A DNA stretch of 64,000 nt from an uncultured eubacterium 1-6 (lineage in GTDB: Bacteria; Bacillota; Clostridia; Lachnospirales; Lachnospiraceae), in assembly GCA_903789595.1 (NCBI GenBank), contig CAIFEZ010000004.1, forward strand, positions 7,132 to 71,131. The letters run 5' to 3'. Made by a program: the position numbers and the translations under genes. The notes beneath the pieces are model-generated. The model was not told where the DNA came from. It did not search any database and was given only the letters and a program-made list of their open reading frames with translations. Positions 36,300 through 44,870 of the stretch are shown piece by piece. Every line of letters begins with the position of its first letter. The stretch's first letter is position 1.

Positions 36300-36509
36300 A
36301 TGTGTGTTGGATTATCAGCAAAAGTAGTCAGTATCAAGGGCGGCGTCGCGATCGTAGACGCCGGCGGCGCGAAGAAAACCGTCTCCTCCGAGCTTCTCAC
36401 CGACCTGAATCCCGGCGATTATGTGATGGTGCACGCCGGTTCGGCGATTGCGAAGATCACCGCTGACGATGAAGACGAGACGGATATGCTCCTGGAGGAT
36501 ATCAGATGA
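36300..36509 (+). CDS. hypC: HypC, hydrogenase maturation chaperone
   Basis: 69 aa. Begins MCVGLSAKV: the N-terminal Cys2 needed for binding iron is intact; OB-fold-like sequence with GDYVMVHAGSAI typical of HypC/HupF. Carries the Fe(CN)2CO group with HypD. Overlaps hypD by 4 bases. Confidence 0.93.
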   Translation: MCVGLSAKVVSIKGGVAIVDAGGAKKTVSSELLTDLNPGDYVMVHAGSAIAKITADDEDETDMLLEDIR

Positions 36510-37564
36510 AGCAGATGGAAAGAGCAATCAGCATCCTTCGCGAATACAGCGGACCGGAGGTGCGGATCATGGAGGTGTGCGGCACTCACACCCATGAGAT
36601 TTTCCGCCAGGGAATCCGGGGCATTCTCTCCCCTGCAATCCATATGATCTCCGGACCCGGATGTCCGGTCTGCGTCACCGGGACGGGGTATATCGATGAA
36701 GCGGTGTGGCTGGCAGAGAAAAAAGGATGCACAATTCTCACCTTCGGCGATCTGGTCCGTGTGCCGGGATCTGAGGAATCTCTTCAGACTGCCCGCGCGA
36801 AAGGCGCAAAAGTCCGCACCGTGTACTCTCCGCAGGACGGGGAGGCGTACGCGGCAGAGCATCCGGATGAAGAATGCGTCTTCCTCTCGGTCGGCTTTGA
36901 GACGACCACACCAAGCTCCTGCATCGCGGTAAAAAACGCGGTCCGGGACGGAATCGGGAACTTCAGCCTGCTCACAGCCAACAAGACAATGCCCATGGCC
37001 TATGAAGCCATGAAGGACTCTACGGATCTGTTCCTCTATCCCGGCCACGTACACGCGATCACCGGGCTGTCCGTCCCCCGGATGCTTGCGGACACCCATC
37101 AGGTGTCCGGCGTCTGCGCCGGCTTTACGGCCCGGGAGCTTGTGACGGCGCTTGCCGTGGCCGTAACGAATTTCGAAAAGGGCGGATATTTCTTCGTCAA
37201 CTGTTATCCGAGGGTTGTCCGGGAGGAGGGGCAGCCGGAGGCGGTCCGGCTCGTCGACTCCATGATGGAACCCTGTGATGATCTTTGGCGGGGAATCGGC
37301 CGGATCGAGGGCTCCGGAATGAAGCTTCGTCAGGAATACGCGTCTTACGACGCCAGAATCCGCTATGAGATCCCGTTCATGCAGGGCAGAACAAACAGCG
37401 GATGCAGATGCGGGCAGGTACTCCAGGGCAGAATCGAGCCGGGGCAGTGCCCTCTGTTCGGAAAGGTCTGCACGCCGGAGCATCCGTCAGGCGCCTGCAT
37501 GGTCTCCTCTGAGGGAGCCTGCAGCGCTTACTATCTCTACGGGGATCATCAGACGCTCCTTTGA
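36506..37564 (+). CDS. hypD: HypD, Fe(CN)2CO scaffold/assembly protein
   Basis: 352 aa. All signature motifs: MEVCGTHTHEI, SGPGCPVCVT, GFETTTPSS, and the C-terminal [4Fe-4S] Cys set (CRCGQVLQG, CPLFGKVCTPEHPSGACMVSSEGAC). The protein on which iron receives CN and CO in [NiFe]-hydrogenase maturation. No hydrogenase subunit is encoded nearby. Confidence 0.95.
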   Translation: MKQMERAISILREYSGPEVRIMEVCGTHTHEIFRQGIRGILSPAIHMISGPGCPVCVTGTGYIDEAVWLAEKKGCTILTFGDLVRVPGSEESLQTARAKGAKVRTVYSPQDGEAYAAEHPDEECVFLSVGFETTTPSSCIAVKNAVRDGIGNFSLLTANKTMPMAYEAMKDSTDLFLYPGHVHAITGLSVPRMLADTHQVSGVCAGFTARELVTALAVAVTNFEKGGYFFVNCYPRVVREEGQPEAVRLVDSMMEPCDDLWRGIGRIEGSGMKLRQEYASYDARIRYEIPFMQGRTNSGCRCGQVLQGRIEPGQCPLFGKVCTPEHPSGACMVSSEGACSAYYLYGDHQTLL

Positions 37565-37675
37565 ATTTGAAGATTCACAGGCGATGGTATCCGGCCGCGG
37601 GAGGTCTGCGGTCAGATACGTGTATGATTTGCCTGCGGATTCCACAGAAACAGAAGGAAAGAAAGGCTGGCAATT

Positions 37676-38680
37676 ATGAACGATACAGTTACGCTTGCGC
37701 ACGGCGCGGGCGGCAAGCAGACGGCCGAGCTGATCGACCGTGTATTCAGGAAACATTTTCAGAACCGGTATTTCACATCCGACGACGCTTCCGTACTTCC
37801 GGCGCCCGCCGGAAAGATGGCGATGACGACAGACGGATTCATTGTCTCTCCGGCCTTTTTTCCGGGCGGAAACATCGGAAAGCTGTCAGTATGCGGAACC
37901 GTCAATGATCTGACATGCATGGGCGCGAAGCCCCTTTATATGACCTGTGCTTTTGTCATTGAGGAAGGATTTTCCATGGAAGAGCTGGAGCAGATCGCGG
38001 CCTCGATGGAACAAACCGCGGCGGAGGCCGGCGTTGTTCTGGTTGCCGGCGATACCAAGGTGGCCGGGAAAGGGCAGGCGGACGGATGCTTCATCACCAC
38101 CACGGGAATCGGTGAAATTCTCGATGGCGTGTCAACGTCGGGCAGATTTGCCGCTCCGGGAGACGCGGTGATCGTAACCGGAGATATCGGCAGACATGGC
38201 ACGGCCATCCTTCTCGCGAGGGATGACTACGGAATTGAAGCAGATGTAAAGACGGACTGCGCGCCGCTGTGGAACCCGATCCACGCGCTTCTCCGTGAAG
38301 TGCCCGGCGTTCATGTGATCCGCGACGCCACGAGAGGCGGCGTCGGCACCGTTCTCTACGAAATTGCCCATGAGGCGGGCGTCGGGATTTCTCTTGAAAG
38401 AGAAAAAATCCCCGTCGCGGAGGAGGTAAAGGGCGTCACAGGAATGCTGGGACTTGAGCCCCTTTACCTGGCCTGCGAAGGTACGATGGTGCTCTTTGTT
38501 CCGGAATCTCTGACAGACAGCGCCCTGAGAGTTCTGCGTGAGCAGAGCTATACCGCCGGGGCGGCAGTCATCGGAAGAGTAACCGCAGAAAACAGCGGAA
38601 GAGTCATCATGGAGACGGAAATCGGCGCAAGAACCTATCTTCCGGAGCCGGGAAACGAACTCCTGCCGAGAATCTGCTGA
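37676..38680 (+). CDS. hypE: HypE, thiocarbamate-dehydrating cyanide donor
   Basis: 334 aa. PurM/AIRS-like ATP-binding fold (LAHGAGGKQTAELI, VCGTVNDLTCMGAKP, VAGDTKV). The C-terminus is exactly PRIC, so the Cys that receives carbamoyl from HypF and is dehydrated to thiocyanate is present. Implies functional CN- ligand synthesis. Confidence 0.95.
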   Translation: MNDTVTLAHGAGGKQTAELIDRVFRKHFQNRYFTSDDASVLPAPAGKMAMTTDGFIVSPAFFPGGNIGKLSVCGTVNDLTCMGAKPLYMTCAFVIEEGFSMEELEQIAASMEQTAAEAGVVLVAGDTKVAGKGQADGCFITTTGIGEILDGVSTSGRFAAPGDAVIVTGDIGRHGTAILLARDDYGIEADVKTDCAPLWNPIHALLREVPGVHVIRDATRGGVGTVLYEIAHEAGVGISLEREKIPVAEEVKGVTGMLGLEPLYLACEGTMVLFVPESLTDSALRVLREQSYTAGAAVIGRVTAENSGRVIMETEIGARTYLPEPGNELLPRIC

Positions 38681-38691
38681 TACGATATATC

Positions 38692-38722
38692 CAATGCTAT
38701 AAACAGCACCGCATACTGTCTC
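38692..38722 (+). repeat. Repeat family C, short copy
   Basis: ATGCTATAAACAGCACCGCATACTGT matches the start of copies at 43613 and 57591. Confidence 0.5.
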
Positions 38723-38751
38723 AGGACGGCAGAAAGAGGAGGGAAAATGAC

Positions 38752-39009
38752 ATGGAGAACGAAACGCGTGTAGCAGTGATTTCAATGATTGTCGAAAATC
38801 CGGATTCTGTTTCGGAGGTGAACCGAATTCTGCACGAGGGAAGTGACTATATTATCGGCAGAATGGGGATTCCATACCGCGCCAGGAACATCAATATCAT
38901 CAGCATCGTTCTGGACGCGCCGCAGCCGGTCATCAGCGGAATCTCCGGAAAGCTCGGCGCGCTTGACGGCGTCAGCGTGAAAACCGCTTACTCCAACGTC
39001 AGTGCGTAG
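38752..39009 (+). CDS. TM1266-family ACT-like regulator of [FeFe]-hydrogenase systems
   Basis: 85 aa. VAVISMIVENPDSVSEVN, HEGSDYIIGRMGIPY and SIVLDAPQPVISGISGKLG match the small ACT-like TM1266 proteins, usually adjacent to hydE/hydF/hydG. Likely a ligand-binding regulator. Last gene before a strong terminator. Confidence 0.88.
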   Translation: MENETRVAVISMIVENPDSVSEVNRILHEGSDYIIGRMGIPYRARNINIISIVLDAPQPVISGISGKLGALDGVSVKTAYSNVSA

Positions 39010-39097
39010 AACGGGTCTTACGACAAAGCCCGGGTTACTCGGGACGAATGGACCGCAGGTTCCCGAGACCGGGGATGAACAGATACTGTTTTTTATC

Positions 39098-39129
39098 GTG
39101 CCCCGCAAGCGGGGCACGACCGTTTTTTT
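39098..39129 (+). terminator. Intrinsic terminator after the TM1266-family gene
   Basis: GTGCCCCGC-AA-GCGGGGCAC and a seven-T run. Splits the locus into two transcription units. Confidence 0.9.
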
Positions 39130-39228
39130 ACGCGAACAGTGAGCCGCAGCCGAATGCGAAGTATTCGTGTGCGGCGAGCGTCGCGATAGCGGGATAAAAC
39201 TCGCGCAGTGTGTTTTATCTCGTTTTGA
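39130..39228 (+). repeat. Dispersed repeat family A, copy 5 (standard form)
   Basis: ACGCGAACAGTGAGCCGCAGCC, AATGCGAAGTATTCGTGTGCGG, AGCGTCGCGATAGCG and GGATAAAACTCGCG...TGTTTTATCTCG. Starts at the end of the terminator T-run and ends 10 bases before the next start codon. Confidence 0.85.
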
Positions 39229-39237
39229 GAGGTAACT

Positions 39238-40701
39238 ATGCCTGATACGCGGAATACGCCGGAAGGCGGCCAAAACAACATCATAAGGATCCGGGACGCG
39301 AAGGCGGGCCGCACCTTTCCCTGGGGGCTGGAGTACAACTGCCCCGTACATGAACACTGGAATATTGTTCACACCGGTATGCTGATTCCCGAGTGCCATC
39401 AGATCTATATCTGCACAGACAACTGTCTTCGCGGCGTCATCATGACGGCGGTTGAGATGGACGCGGCGGCACGCATTTCCTCTGTCATGCCGGACGAGGC
39501 CGAGATCTTCAACGGCAGGCTGGAGGAAATCACCATACGAGGCGTTTCGGACGTGATCCGCAAGCTGCCGAAGCGCCCGAGGGCGGTACAGCTCTTCCCG
39601 GTCTGCATGCATCATTTCATCGGATGTGACATGCGATACATCTTTGATCAGGTGGAAAGGGAATTCCCGGAGATCGATTTCATGGAGTGCTTCATGGATC
39701 CGATCCGGCAGAAGCTGACGACGACGCCGGAACAGCGGCAGCGCTATCAGATGATGAAGGTGCTCGCAGGAGAAAAAGGGCCGGAAGACCCTTCAAAGGT
39801 CAGCATACTCGGCGAGAATCTGCGCGTGCGGGACAGTGACTTCATGGAGATCCTTCAGCGGGAGGGAATCCGGGTCATGCAGGTGCAGGACTGCCGGAAT
39901 TACGATGAGTATCTCGCGATGGGGCAGGCCTTTCTATGGATCACAAAATCACCGCTGTCGAAGTACGGGCTGGAAAAGGCGGCGGCTCTCGCCGGCAGAA
40001 GAAGCCTGTATCTTCCGGCAGCCGTAACCTATGAAGAAATAGACGGACAGCTTCGCGATCTCCTGCATCTGATCTGTGAGGCGTCCGGCAGATCTCCTGC
40101 GGAAGCCGCAGAGAAGCTTGACACCTGGATTCAGGAGCAGCGTGCTCTGACGGAGAATGCATTTCGGAAAGCGCGGGAAATCCTCGGGGATACGCCGATC
40201 GTCGCAGACTATATCTGCGAGCCGAGACCGGTGGGATTCGCGAGGATTCTGCTGGAGCATCATCTGAATGTCGTGCGGATTCTCGCTGATCAGATCAGTC
40301 CGGAGGAATCCGAAGATCTGGAGGCACTGAGGAACTCATATCCGGACCTGGAGCTGATGTCTTCCTCCGCGTCAGATTCGCTGTATGAACGGGAGCGCTT
40401 TGCCGCGCGTTACGGCGGCTGCCGTTCCGAGGCGGGAAATTCCGGAGGCGCGGAATCAAAAATCCTCGCCGTCGGGCCGAAGGCGTCGTTTTTCACGGGA
40501 AGTCCATACTTTGTGAACGCGATAGAAGCGGACGGCGCCACCGGATATATGGGAATCCGCCATATGCTGCATCTGATGTGCGAGGCGTTCCGGGAGCCGA
40601 AGAACCCCGAGATTGTCACCGGAAAAGGGCTGGGCCTCCCCGGTGTCTGGGAAGCGGACGGCGGCGGACATATGATAGGCAGGGCGGTTTTTCTTGCATG
40701 A
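39238..40701 (+). CDS. Nitrogenase component-1-like protein, D-like subunit
   Basis: 487 aa. Cys-rich first third (Cys35, 53, 59, 63, 123, 130): ICTDNCLRGVIMTAVEMD, and FPVCMHHFIGCDMRYIFDQVEREFPEIDF corresponds to the component-1 TC...GDD segment. C-terminal GPKASFFTGSPYFVNAIEADGATGYMGIRHMLHLM is like the NifD cofactor-loop region (GYxG). Resembles the first half of the fused protein at 33.5 kb. Probably pairs with the next gene as the second component-1 heterodimer. Confidence 0.8.
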   Translation: MPDTRNTPEGGQNNIIRIRDAKAGRTFPWGLEYNCPVHEHWNIVHTGMLIPECHQIYICTDNCLRGVIMTAVEMDAAARISSVMPDEAEIFNGRLEEITIRGVSDVIRKLPKRPRAVQLFPVCMHHFIGCDMRYIFDQVEREFPEIDFMECFMDPIRQKLTTTPEQRQRYQMMKVLAGEKGPEDPSKVSILGENLRVRDSDFMEILQREGIRVMQVQDCRNYDEYLAMGQAFLWITKSPLSKYGLEKAAALAGRRSLYLPAAVTYEEIDGQLRDLLHLICEASGRSPAEAAEKLDTWIQEQRALTENAFRKAREILGDTPIVADYICEPRPVGFARILLEHHLNVVRILADQISPEESEDLEALRNSYPDLELMSSSASDSLYERERFAARYGGCRSEAGNSGGAESKILAVGPKASFFTGSPYFVNAIEADGATGYMGIRHMLHLMCEAFREPKNPEIVTGKGLGLPGVWEADGGGHMIGRAVFLA

Positions 40702-40767
40702 TCTGACAGATCTGAAGAAGCTCTGCTTTTCAGTACAGGGATAAACGTCCTGCTGTCATTCGCAGAG

Positions 40768-40812
40768 GTACCGTGAAATCTTTGCCTGACGAGTCAGGTG
40801 TGAATAAGAAAG
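40768..40812 (+). repeat. Dispersed repeat family B, copy 7 (partial)
   Basis: ACCGTGAAATCTTTGCCTGAC and GTGTGAATAAGAAAGCAGCG fit the family B core. Confidence 0.4.
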
Positions 40813-40894
40813 CAGCGTTTGACCGAGAAATTGATGCAGCGTTACAACAGATGATCGGTCAGGCGTGAACGAAAAAAGCAGAGAGGAGGAGACG

Positions 40895-42157
40895 ATGAGA
40901 GAAACCTACAGAGTGCTTCCGGTCTGGGCCGGAGATGTCTCCGGAATCGCGGGAGCCCTATATGAATTCGGAGGAATGACCGTCATCCATGATCCCTCCG
41001 GATGCAGCTCCACATACAATACGCACGATGAGCTGCGCTGGTACCGTGAGCCCTCGAACATTTTTATTTCCGGTCTGAATATGAAGGACGCCGTTCTCGG
41101 GAACGACGAACGCTTCATCCGTGACATCCTTGACGCCCGGGAGGGTCTGCCTTCCCGGCCGCAATTCATCGCGCTCTGCAACTCACCGGTTCCGTGGCTG
41201 AACGGTACGGATTTTGAAGCCATTGCCGGAATTCTGGAACGAAAGAGCGGGATTCCCTCCTTCTATGTTCCTTCAAACGGCTGTCATGACTACGCGCGGG
41301 GAGCGGGCCTCGCCTGGCAGAAACTCCTGCAGAAATTTGTCGGGAACCGGAAAACGGCTGCTTTGGAAGATGAAAACAGGGAAAGTACAGAACAGGCTGC
41401 GGAAAAAGGCGGCGGCAGAGAAGCAGAAAGTGATGATGCGGTTTCCGTCAACGTTCTCGGCATGATGCCTCTTGATTTTGCGGCAGAGGGATCCGTGCTT
41501 TCTCTTGAAGGGCTTCTCCAGAGAAACGGATTCCGGATCCGAACCTGCCTGGCGCTCGGCGACGCCGCCGGCCTGCGCTGCCTTCCGGACTGTACAAGGG
41601 CGGATGTTTCACTGGTGCTTTCAAAGGCGGGACTTCTGCCGGCGATGTACCTCAGGGACAGATACCACATTCCCTTTGTGACAGGCGTGCCGCTGGACGA
41701 CGAGGACGATCCCGTCCTGAAACGCCTCGGAGGCATGCGGCCCGAAAGTGCCCTCGGCGAAACGGAACGCACAGAGGTCAGCCGGGATCCCCGGCCGCCG
41801 GTTATTTTTCTCACGGAGCCTGTCCTCGGCGCATCGCTGGCATCACTGGTCCGCCGGAGAACCGGAAGGAAAACTATCGTCATCGACCCTCTGGAAGCGG
41901 ATCCGCTCATCCGGATTCCGGGCGTCGATGCCGGACTTTTCGGAGAAGAGGAGACTGAGACTTTTCTGGCACAGTTTCCGGACGCTGATCTCGTCTGTGA
42001 TCCCATGTATGATACGATCCTCCCGGATCCGGAACGCACGCGCAGGATTTTCCTTCCGACGCTGGCATTGTCCGGAAGGATATATCGGGAGCATTTTGTC
42101 AATTACTTTGAGCGGGGAATTTCGGACAGGCTGCTCGGCGCTCTGACATCCGGCTGA
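40895..42157 (+). CDS. Nitrogenase component-1-like protein, K-like subunit
   Basis: 420 aa. IHDPSGCSSTYNTHDELRW places Cys37 at the NifK HGXXGC site; GLNMKDAVLGNDERFIRDI matches the (E)DAVXGG segment; FIALCNSPVPWLNGTDFEAI puts Cys95 at the second cluster-ligand position. Start at 40895 directly after AGGAGG, not at 40865. Paralogous to the C-terminal half of the fused protein, but here both Cys are kept. Likely partner of the 39.2-kb gene. Confidence 0.85.
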   Translation: MRETYRVLPVWAGDVSGIAGALYEFGGMTVIHDPSGCSSTYNTHDELRWYREPSNIFISGLNMKDAVLGNDERFIRDILDAREGLPSRPQFIALCNSPVPWLNGTDFEAIAGILERKSGIPSFYVPSNGCHDYARGAGLAWQKLLQKFVGNRKTAALEDENRESTEQAAEKGGGREAESDDAVSVNVLGMMPLDFAAEGSVLSLEGLLQRNGFRIRTCLALGDAAGLRCLPDCTRADVSLVLSKAGLLPAMYLRDRYHIPFVTGVPLDDEDDPVLKRLGGMRPESALGETERTEVSRDPRPPVIFLTEPVLGASLASLVRRRTGRKTIVIDPLEADPLIRIPGVDAGLFGEEETETFLAQFPDADLVCDPMYDTILPDPERTRRIFLPTLALSGRIYREHFVNYFERGISDRLLGALTSG

Positions 42158-42388
42158 CTTTCCTCGCAGAAGCCATAGGGCACAGCATCTTCAGTACAGC
42201 ATTTGTACCACACGTGCATTCTGCCAATGCCGTCCCGTATCCTTCCCATATGGCACGAAATATCCAGTACAGCATCTGTAACTGCTCAGCACATCGGGAA
42301 AACCTCGGGTTTTCGAGACCGGAGGTGCTGAACAGCTGCCGGCATTTTATATACATGTAATTATTCAGGACATCAGGAGGAAGCTGTT
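42158..42388 (+). other. Intergenic region with direct repeats and a hairpin
   Basis: CAGTACAGCATTTGTA and CAGTACAGCATCTGTA occur about 80 bases apart; the second runs into a CTGCTCAGCAC...GGTGCTGAACAG hairpin ahead of hydF. No T-run follows. Possibly regulatory. Confidence 0.4.
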
Positions 42389-43597
42389 ATGAGTATGAAT
42401 GAAACCCCGTCGTCAGAGAGAGTGCAGATCGGATTCTTCGGGCGCAGAAACGCCGGGAAATCCAGCGTCATCAACTGTCTGACCGGACAGAGCCTTTCCG
42501 TTGTATCCGACGTTCCCGGCACCACGACGGACCCGGTCCGCAAGGCGATGGAAATTCACGGTCTGGGGCCCTGCGTCGTCATTGACACCGCCGGCCTTGA
42601 CGACGTGGGAGAGCTCGGGGCACTGCGTGTCAAAAAGACGAGGGACATGATGGACCGCATCGATCTTGCCGTCATCGTAATCGGCGACGGGAAGATTTCT
42701 CCCGAAGAGGAGGAACTTCAGGCCCGGTTTGCATCAAAGAAGATACCGGTCATTCTCTGCTTCAACAAGCAGGATCTCGGCATCCCCGTGACGCTTCCGG
42801 AAAACGCGGTGCAGGTCTCCGCCGAAACCGGATACGGCTTTGACGAGCTGACGCGCGCCATCCGGACGCGGGCGAAGGAGAAGATCCGGACAGCGGGAAT
42901 GCTGGACGATCTCATTCAGGAAAACGACACCGTCATCCTTGTCATCCCGATGGACCAGGAAGCGCCGAAGGGCAGAATCATCCTTCCCCAGCAGATGGTT
43001 CTTCATGAGATTCTTCTCCATCACGCATCCGCATGCGTGTGTCAGACGGAAGAGCTGGCAGCGGTTCTGAAGCAGAATCCGGACTGCCGGCTGGTCATCA
43101 CCGATTCACAGGCGTTTTACAGAGTCAAGGATATCGTCCCCGAAAGCGTCCCCCTCACCTCCTTTTCCATTCTGATGGCCCGTTACCGCGGCTATCTCAA
43201 GGCTGCGGTGGAGGGCGTGCAGGAGATCGAAAGACTGAAGGACGGAGACACGATTCTGGTGGCGGAGGGATGCACCCACCGCAGAACCTGCGGCGACATC
43301 GGATCCGTCAAGATCCCCGCGCTCCTGAAAAAATACACCGGCAAAGATTTAAACATCGAGCTGTCCTCCGGGAGCACCATGAAGGAAGACCTGTCTTCCT
43401 GCCGGCTCGTGATTCACTGCGGCGGATGTGTGCTCAATGACCGGGAGATGGCCTCCCGGCGCGACCAAGCCCTCGCACAGCGCACGCCGATCACCAATTA
43501 CGGCATCGCGGTATCCTATATGCGGGGAATTCTCGGCCGTTCTCTCCGCATGCTTCCGGAATTTACGGAGCTCGCCGCGAAGCTGCCGAACGCGTGA
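42389..43597 (+). CDS. hydF: HydF, [FeFe]-hydrogenase maturation GTPase/scaffold
   Basis: 402 aa. GTPase motifs GRRNAGKSS, DTAG and NKQD (residues ~18-130), then the C-terminal cluster domain with CTHRRTCGDIG and VIHCGGCVLN, the CXH...HCXXC ligands of HydF. Carries the [2Fe] subcluster precursor in hydrogenase maturation. Together with hydE and hypF it forms the second part of the locus. AGGAGG precedes the start. Confidence 0.95.
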   Translation: MSMNETPSSERVQIGFFGRRNAGKSSVINCLTGQSLSVVSDVPGTTTDPVRKAMEIHGLGPCVVIDTAGLDDVGELGALRVKKTRDMMDRIDLAVIVIGDGKISPEEEELQARFASKKIPVILCFNKQDLGIPVTLPENAVQVSAETGYGFDELTRAIRTRAKEKIRTAGMLDDLIQENDTVILVIPMDQEAPKGRIILPQQMVLHEILLHHASACVCQTEELAAVLKQNPDCRLVITDSQAFYRVKDIVPESVPLTSFSILMARYRGYLKAAVEGVQEIERLKDGDTILVAEGCTHRRTCGDIGSVKIPALLKKYTGKDLNIELSSGSTMKEDLSSCRLVIHCGGCVLNDREMASRRDQALAQRTPITNYGIAVSYMRGILGRSLRMLPEFTELAAKLPNA

Positions 43598-43612
43598 ATG
43601 ATACAGGTATCC

Positions 43613-43684
43613 CCATGCTATAAACAGCGCCACAAACTGTGTAAGCTGCGGATTGCTTCGTGTTTCGCTACTCCTGCAATCCAC
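43613..43684 (+). repeat. Repeat family C, medium copy
   Basis: CATGCTATAAACAGCGCCAC, AAACTGTGTAAGCTGCGGATT and TCGTGTTTCGCTACTCCTGC, with a GCGGATTGC...GCAATCC hairpin; close to the copy at 57591. Confidence 0.6.
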
Positions 43685-43703
43685 AGGTCTGAGGACAAAT
43701 CAC

Positions 43704-44774
43704 ATGAACAATATGGACAGAATTCGGATGCTTCGGGAACAGCAGGTACTTCCGCCGGAGGATTTCAAGGCGCTGCTTGCGTCCATGAATCCGGACGAGG
43801 AAGAATTCCTTGCTGAAAATGCCAGAGAGGTCCGGGAACAGTATTACGGAAATGAGGTCTACCTGCGGGGCATCATCGAATTTTCCAGCTTCTGCAAGAA
43901 TGACTGCTATTACTGCGGAATCCGCAAAAGCAATACAAAGGCACAGCGCTATCACCTGACTCGGGAGCAGATTCTCGAGTGCGCTGACATCGGCTATCAG
44001 CTGGACTTCCGGACCTTCGTCCTGCAGAGCGGCGAGGATCTGTCCTACAGCACCGCGGATATCTGCGACATCGTAAGCAGCATCCGCCGGAAGCATCCGG
44101 ACTGCGCCGTAACCCTTTCGATCGGCGAGAAGACCAGAGAAGAATATCAGGCGTACTTTGACGCCGGCGCACAGCGATATCTGCTGCGCCAGGAGACCTC
44201 GGATCCGGCGCATTATGCCATGCTTCATCCGGCGGAGCTTTCCATCCGGAACCGCAAGCGGTGCTTAAGCGATCTGAAATCGATCGGCTACCAGGTCGGC
44301 TGCGGAATCATGGTCGGAAGTCCCTATCAGACCTGGGACAACGTGATCACCGATCTTCTGTACATGCGGGAACTGCAGCCGCAGATGATCGGGATCGGTC
44401 CGTTCATCCATCACAAGGACACGCCGTTTCGCAATGAGCCGGACGGGACTCTGAAGGATACTCTCCATCTGCTGAGTGTTCTGAGGCTCATGTTTCCGAA
44501 AGTGCTTCTCCCGGCGACTACGGCGCTCGGGACGATTCACCCGAAAGGGAGGGAGCTGGGAATCCTGGCAGGCGCAAATGTCGTCATGCCAAACCTCTCT
44601 CCGAAAGGCGTCCGCGCGAAGTATATGCTCTATGACGGAAAAATCTGCACCGGAGACGAGGCGGCGGAATGCCGGGCATGCATGGCGAGGCGGATCGAGA
44701 CAACCGGCTGTCACGTTGTGATTTCCAGAGGCGATCATCCGGATTTCCGCCGTTCGCAGACAACCGGCACTTGA
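43704..44774 (+). CDS. hydE: HydE, radical SAM [FeFe]-hydrogenase maturase
   Basis: 356 aa. Radical SAM motif CKNDCYYCGIR (about residue 64), SGEDLSYSTADI, GCGIMVGSPYQT, and the C-terminal ACMARRIETTGCHVVISRGD typical of HydE. Modifies the Fe(CO)2CN synthon made by HydG in known systems; HydG is not in this window. Confidence 0.93.
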   Translation: MNNMDRIRMLREQQVLPPEDFKALLASMNPDEEEFLAENAREVREQYYGNEVYLRGIIEFSSFCKNDCYYCGIRKSNTKAQRYHLTREQILECADIGYQLDFRTFVLQSGEDLSYSTADICDIVSSIRRKHPDCAVTLSIGEKTREEYQAYFDAGAQRYLLRQETSDPAHYAMLHPAELSIRNRKRCLSDLKSIGYQVGCGIMVGSPYQTWDNVITDLLYMRELQPQMIGIGPFIHHKDTPFRNEPDGTLKDTLHLLSVLRLMFPKVLLPATTALGTIHPKGRELGILAGANVVMPNLSPKGVRAKYMLYDGKICTGDEAAECRACMARRIETTGCHVVISRGDHPDFRRSQTTGT

Positions 44775-44870
44775 GCCGTATCCGGACCCGGCATCAAACG
44801 GCGGGAAGTGACAGATGACGGAAGTGGCGGCATCCGGGCACATCCGGGCATAAGAAGAGGAAGGCAGAGA

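Noticed and set aside
32534-42157. True nitrogen-fixing nif cluster
   Set aside because: NifB and clear NifD/K/E/N signatures are absent, and the component-1 proteins lack the normal full set of P-cluster and FeMo-co ligands.
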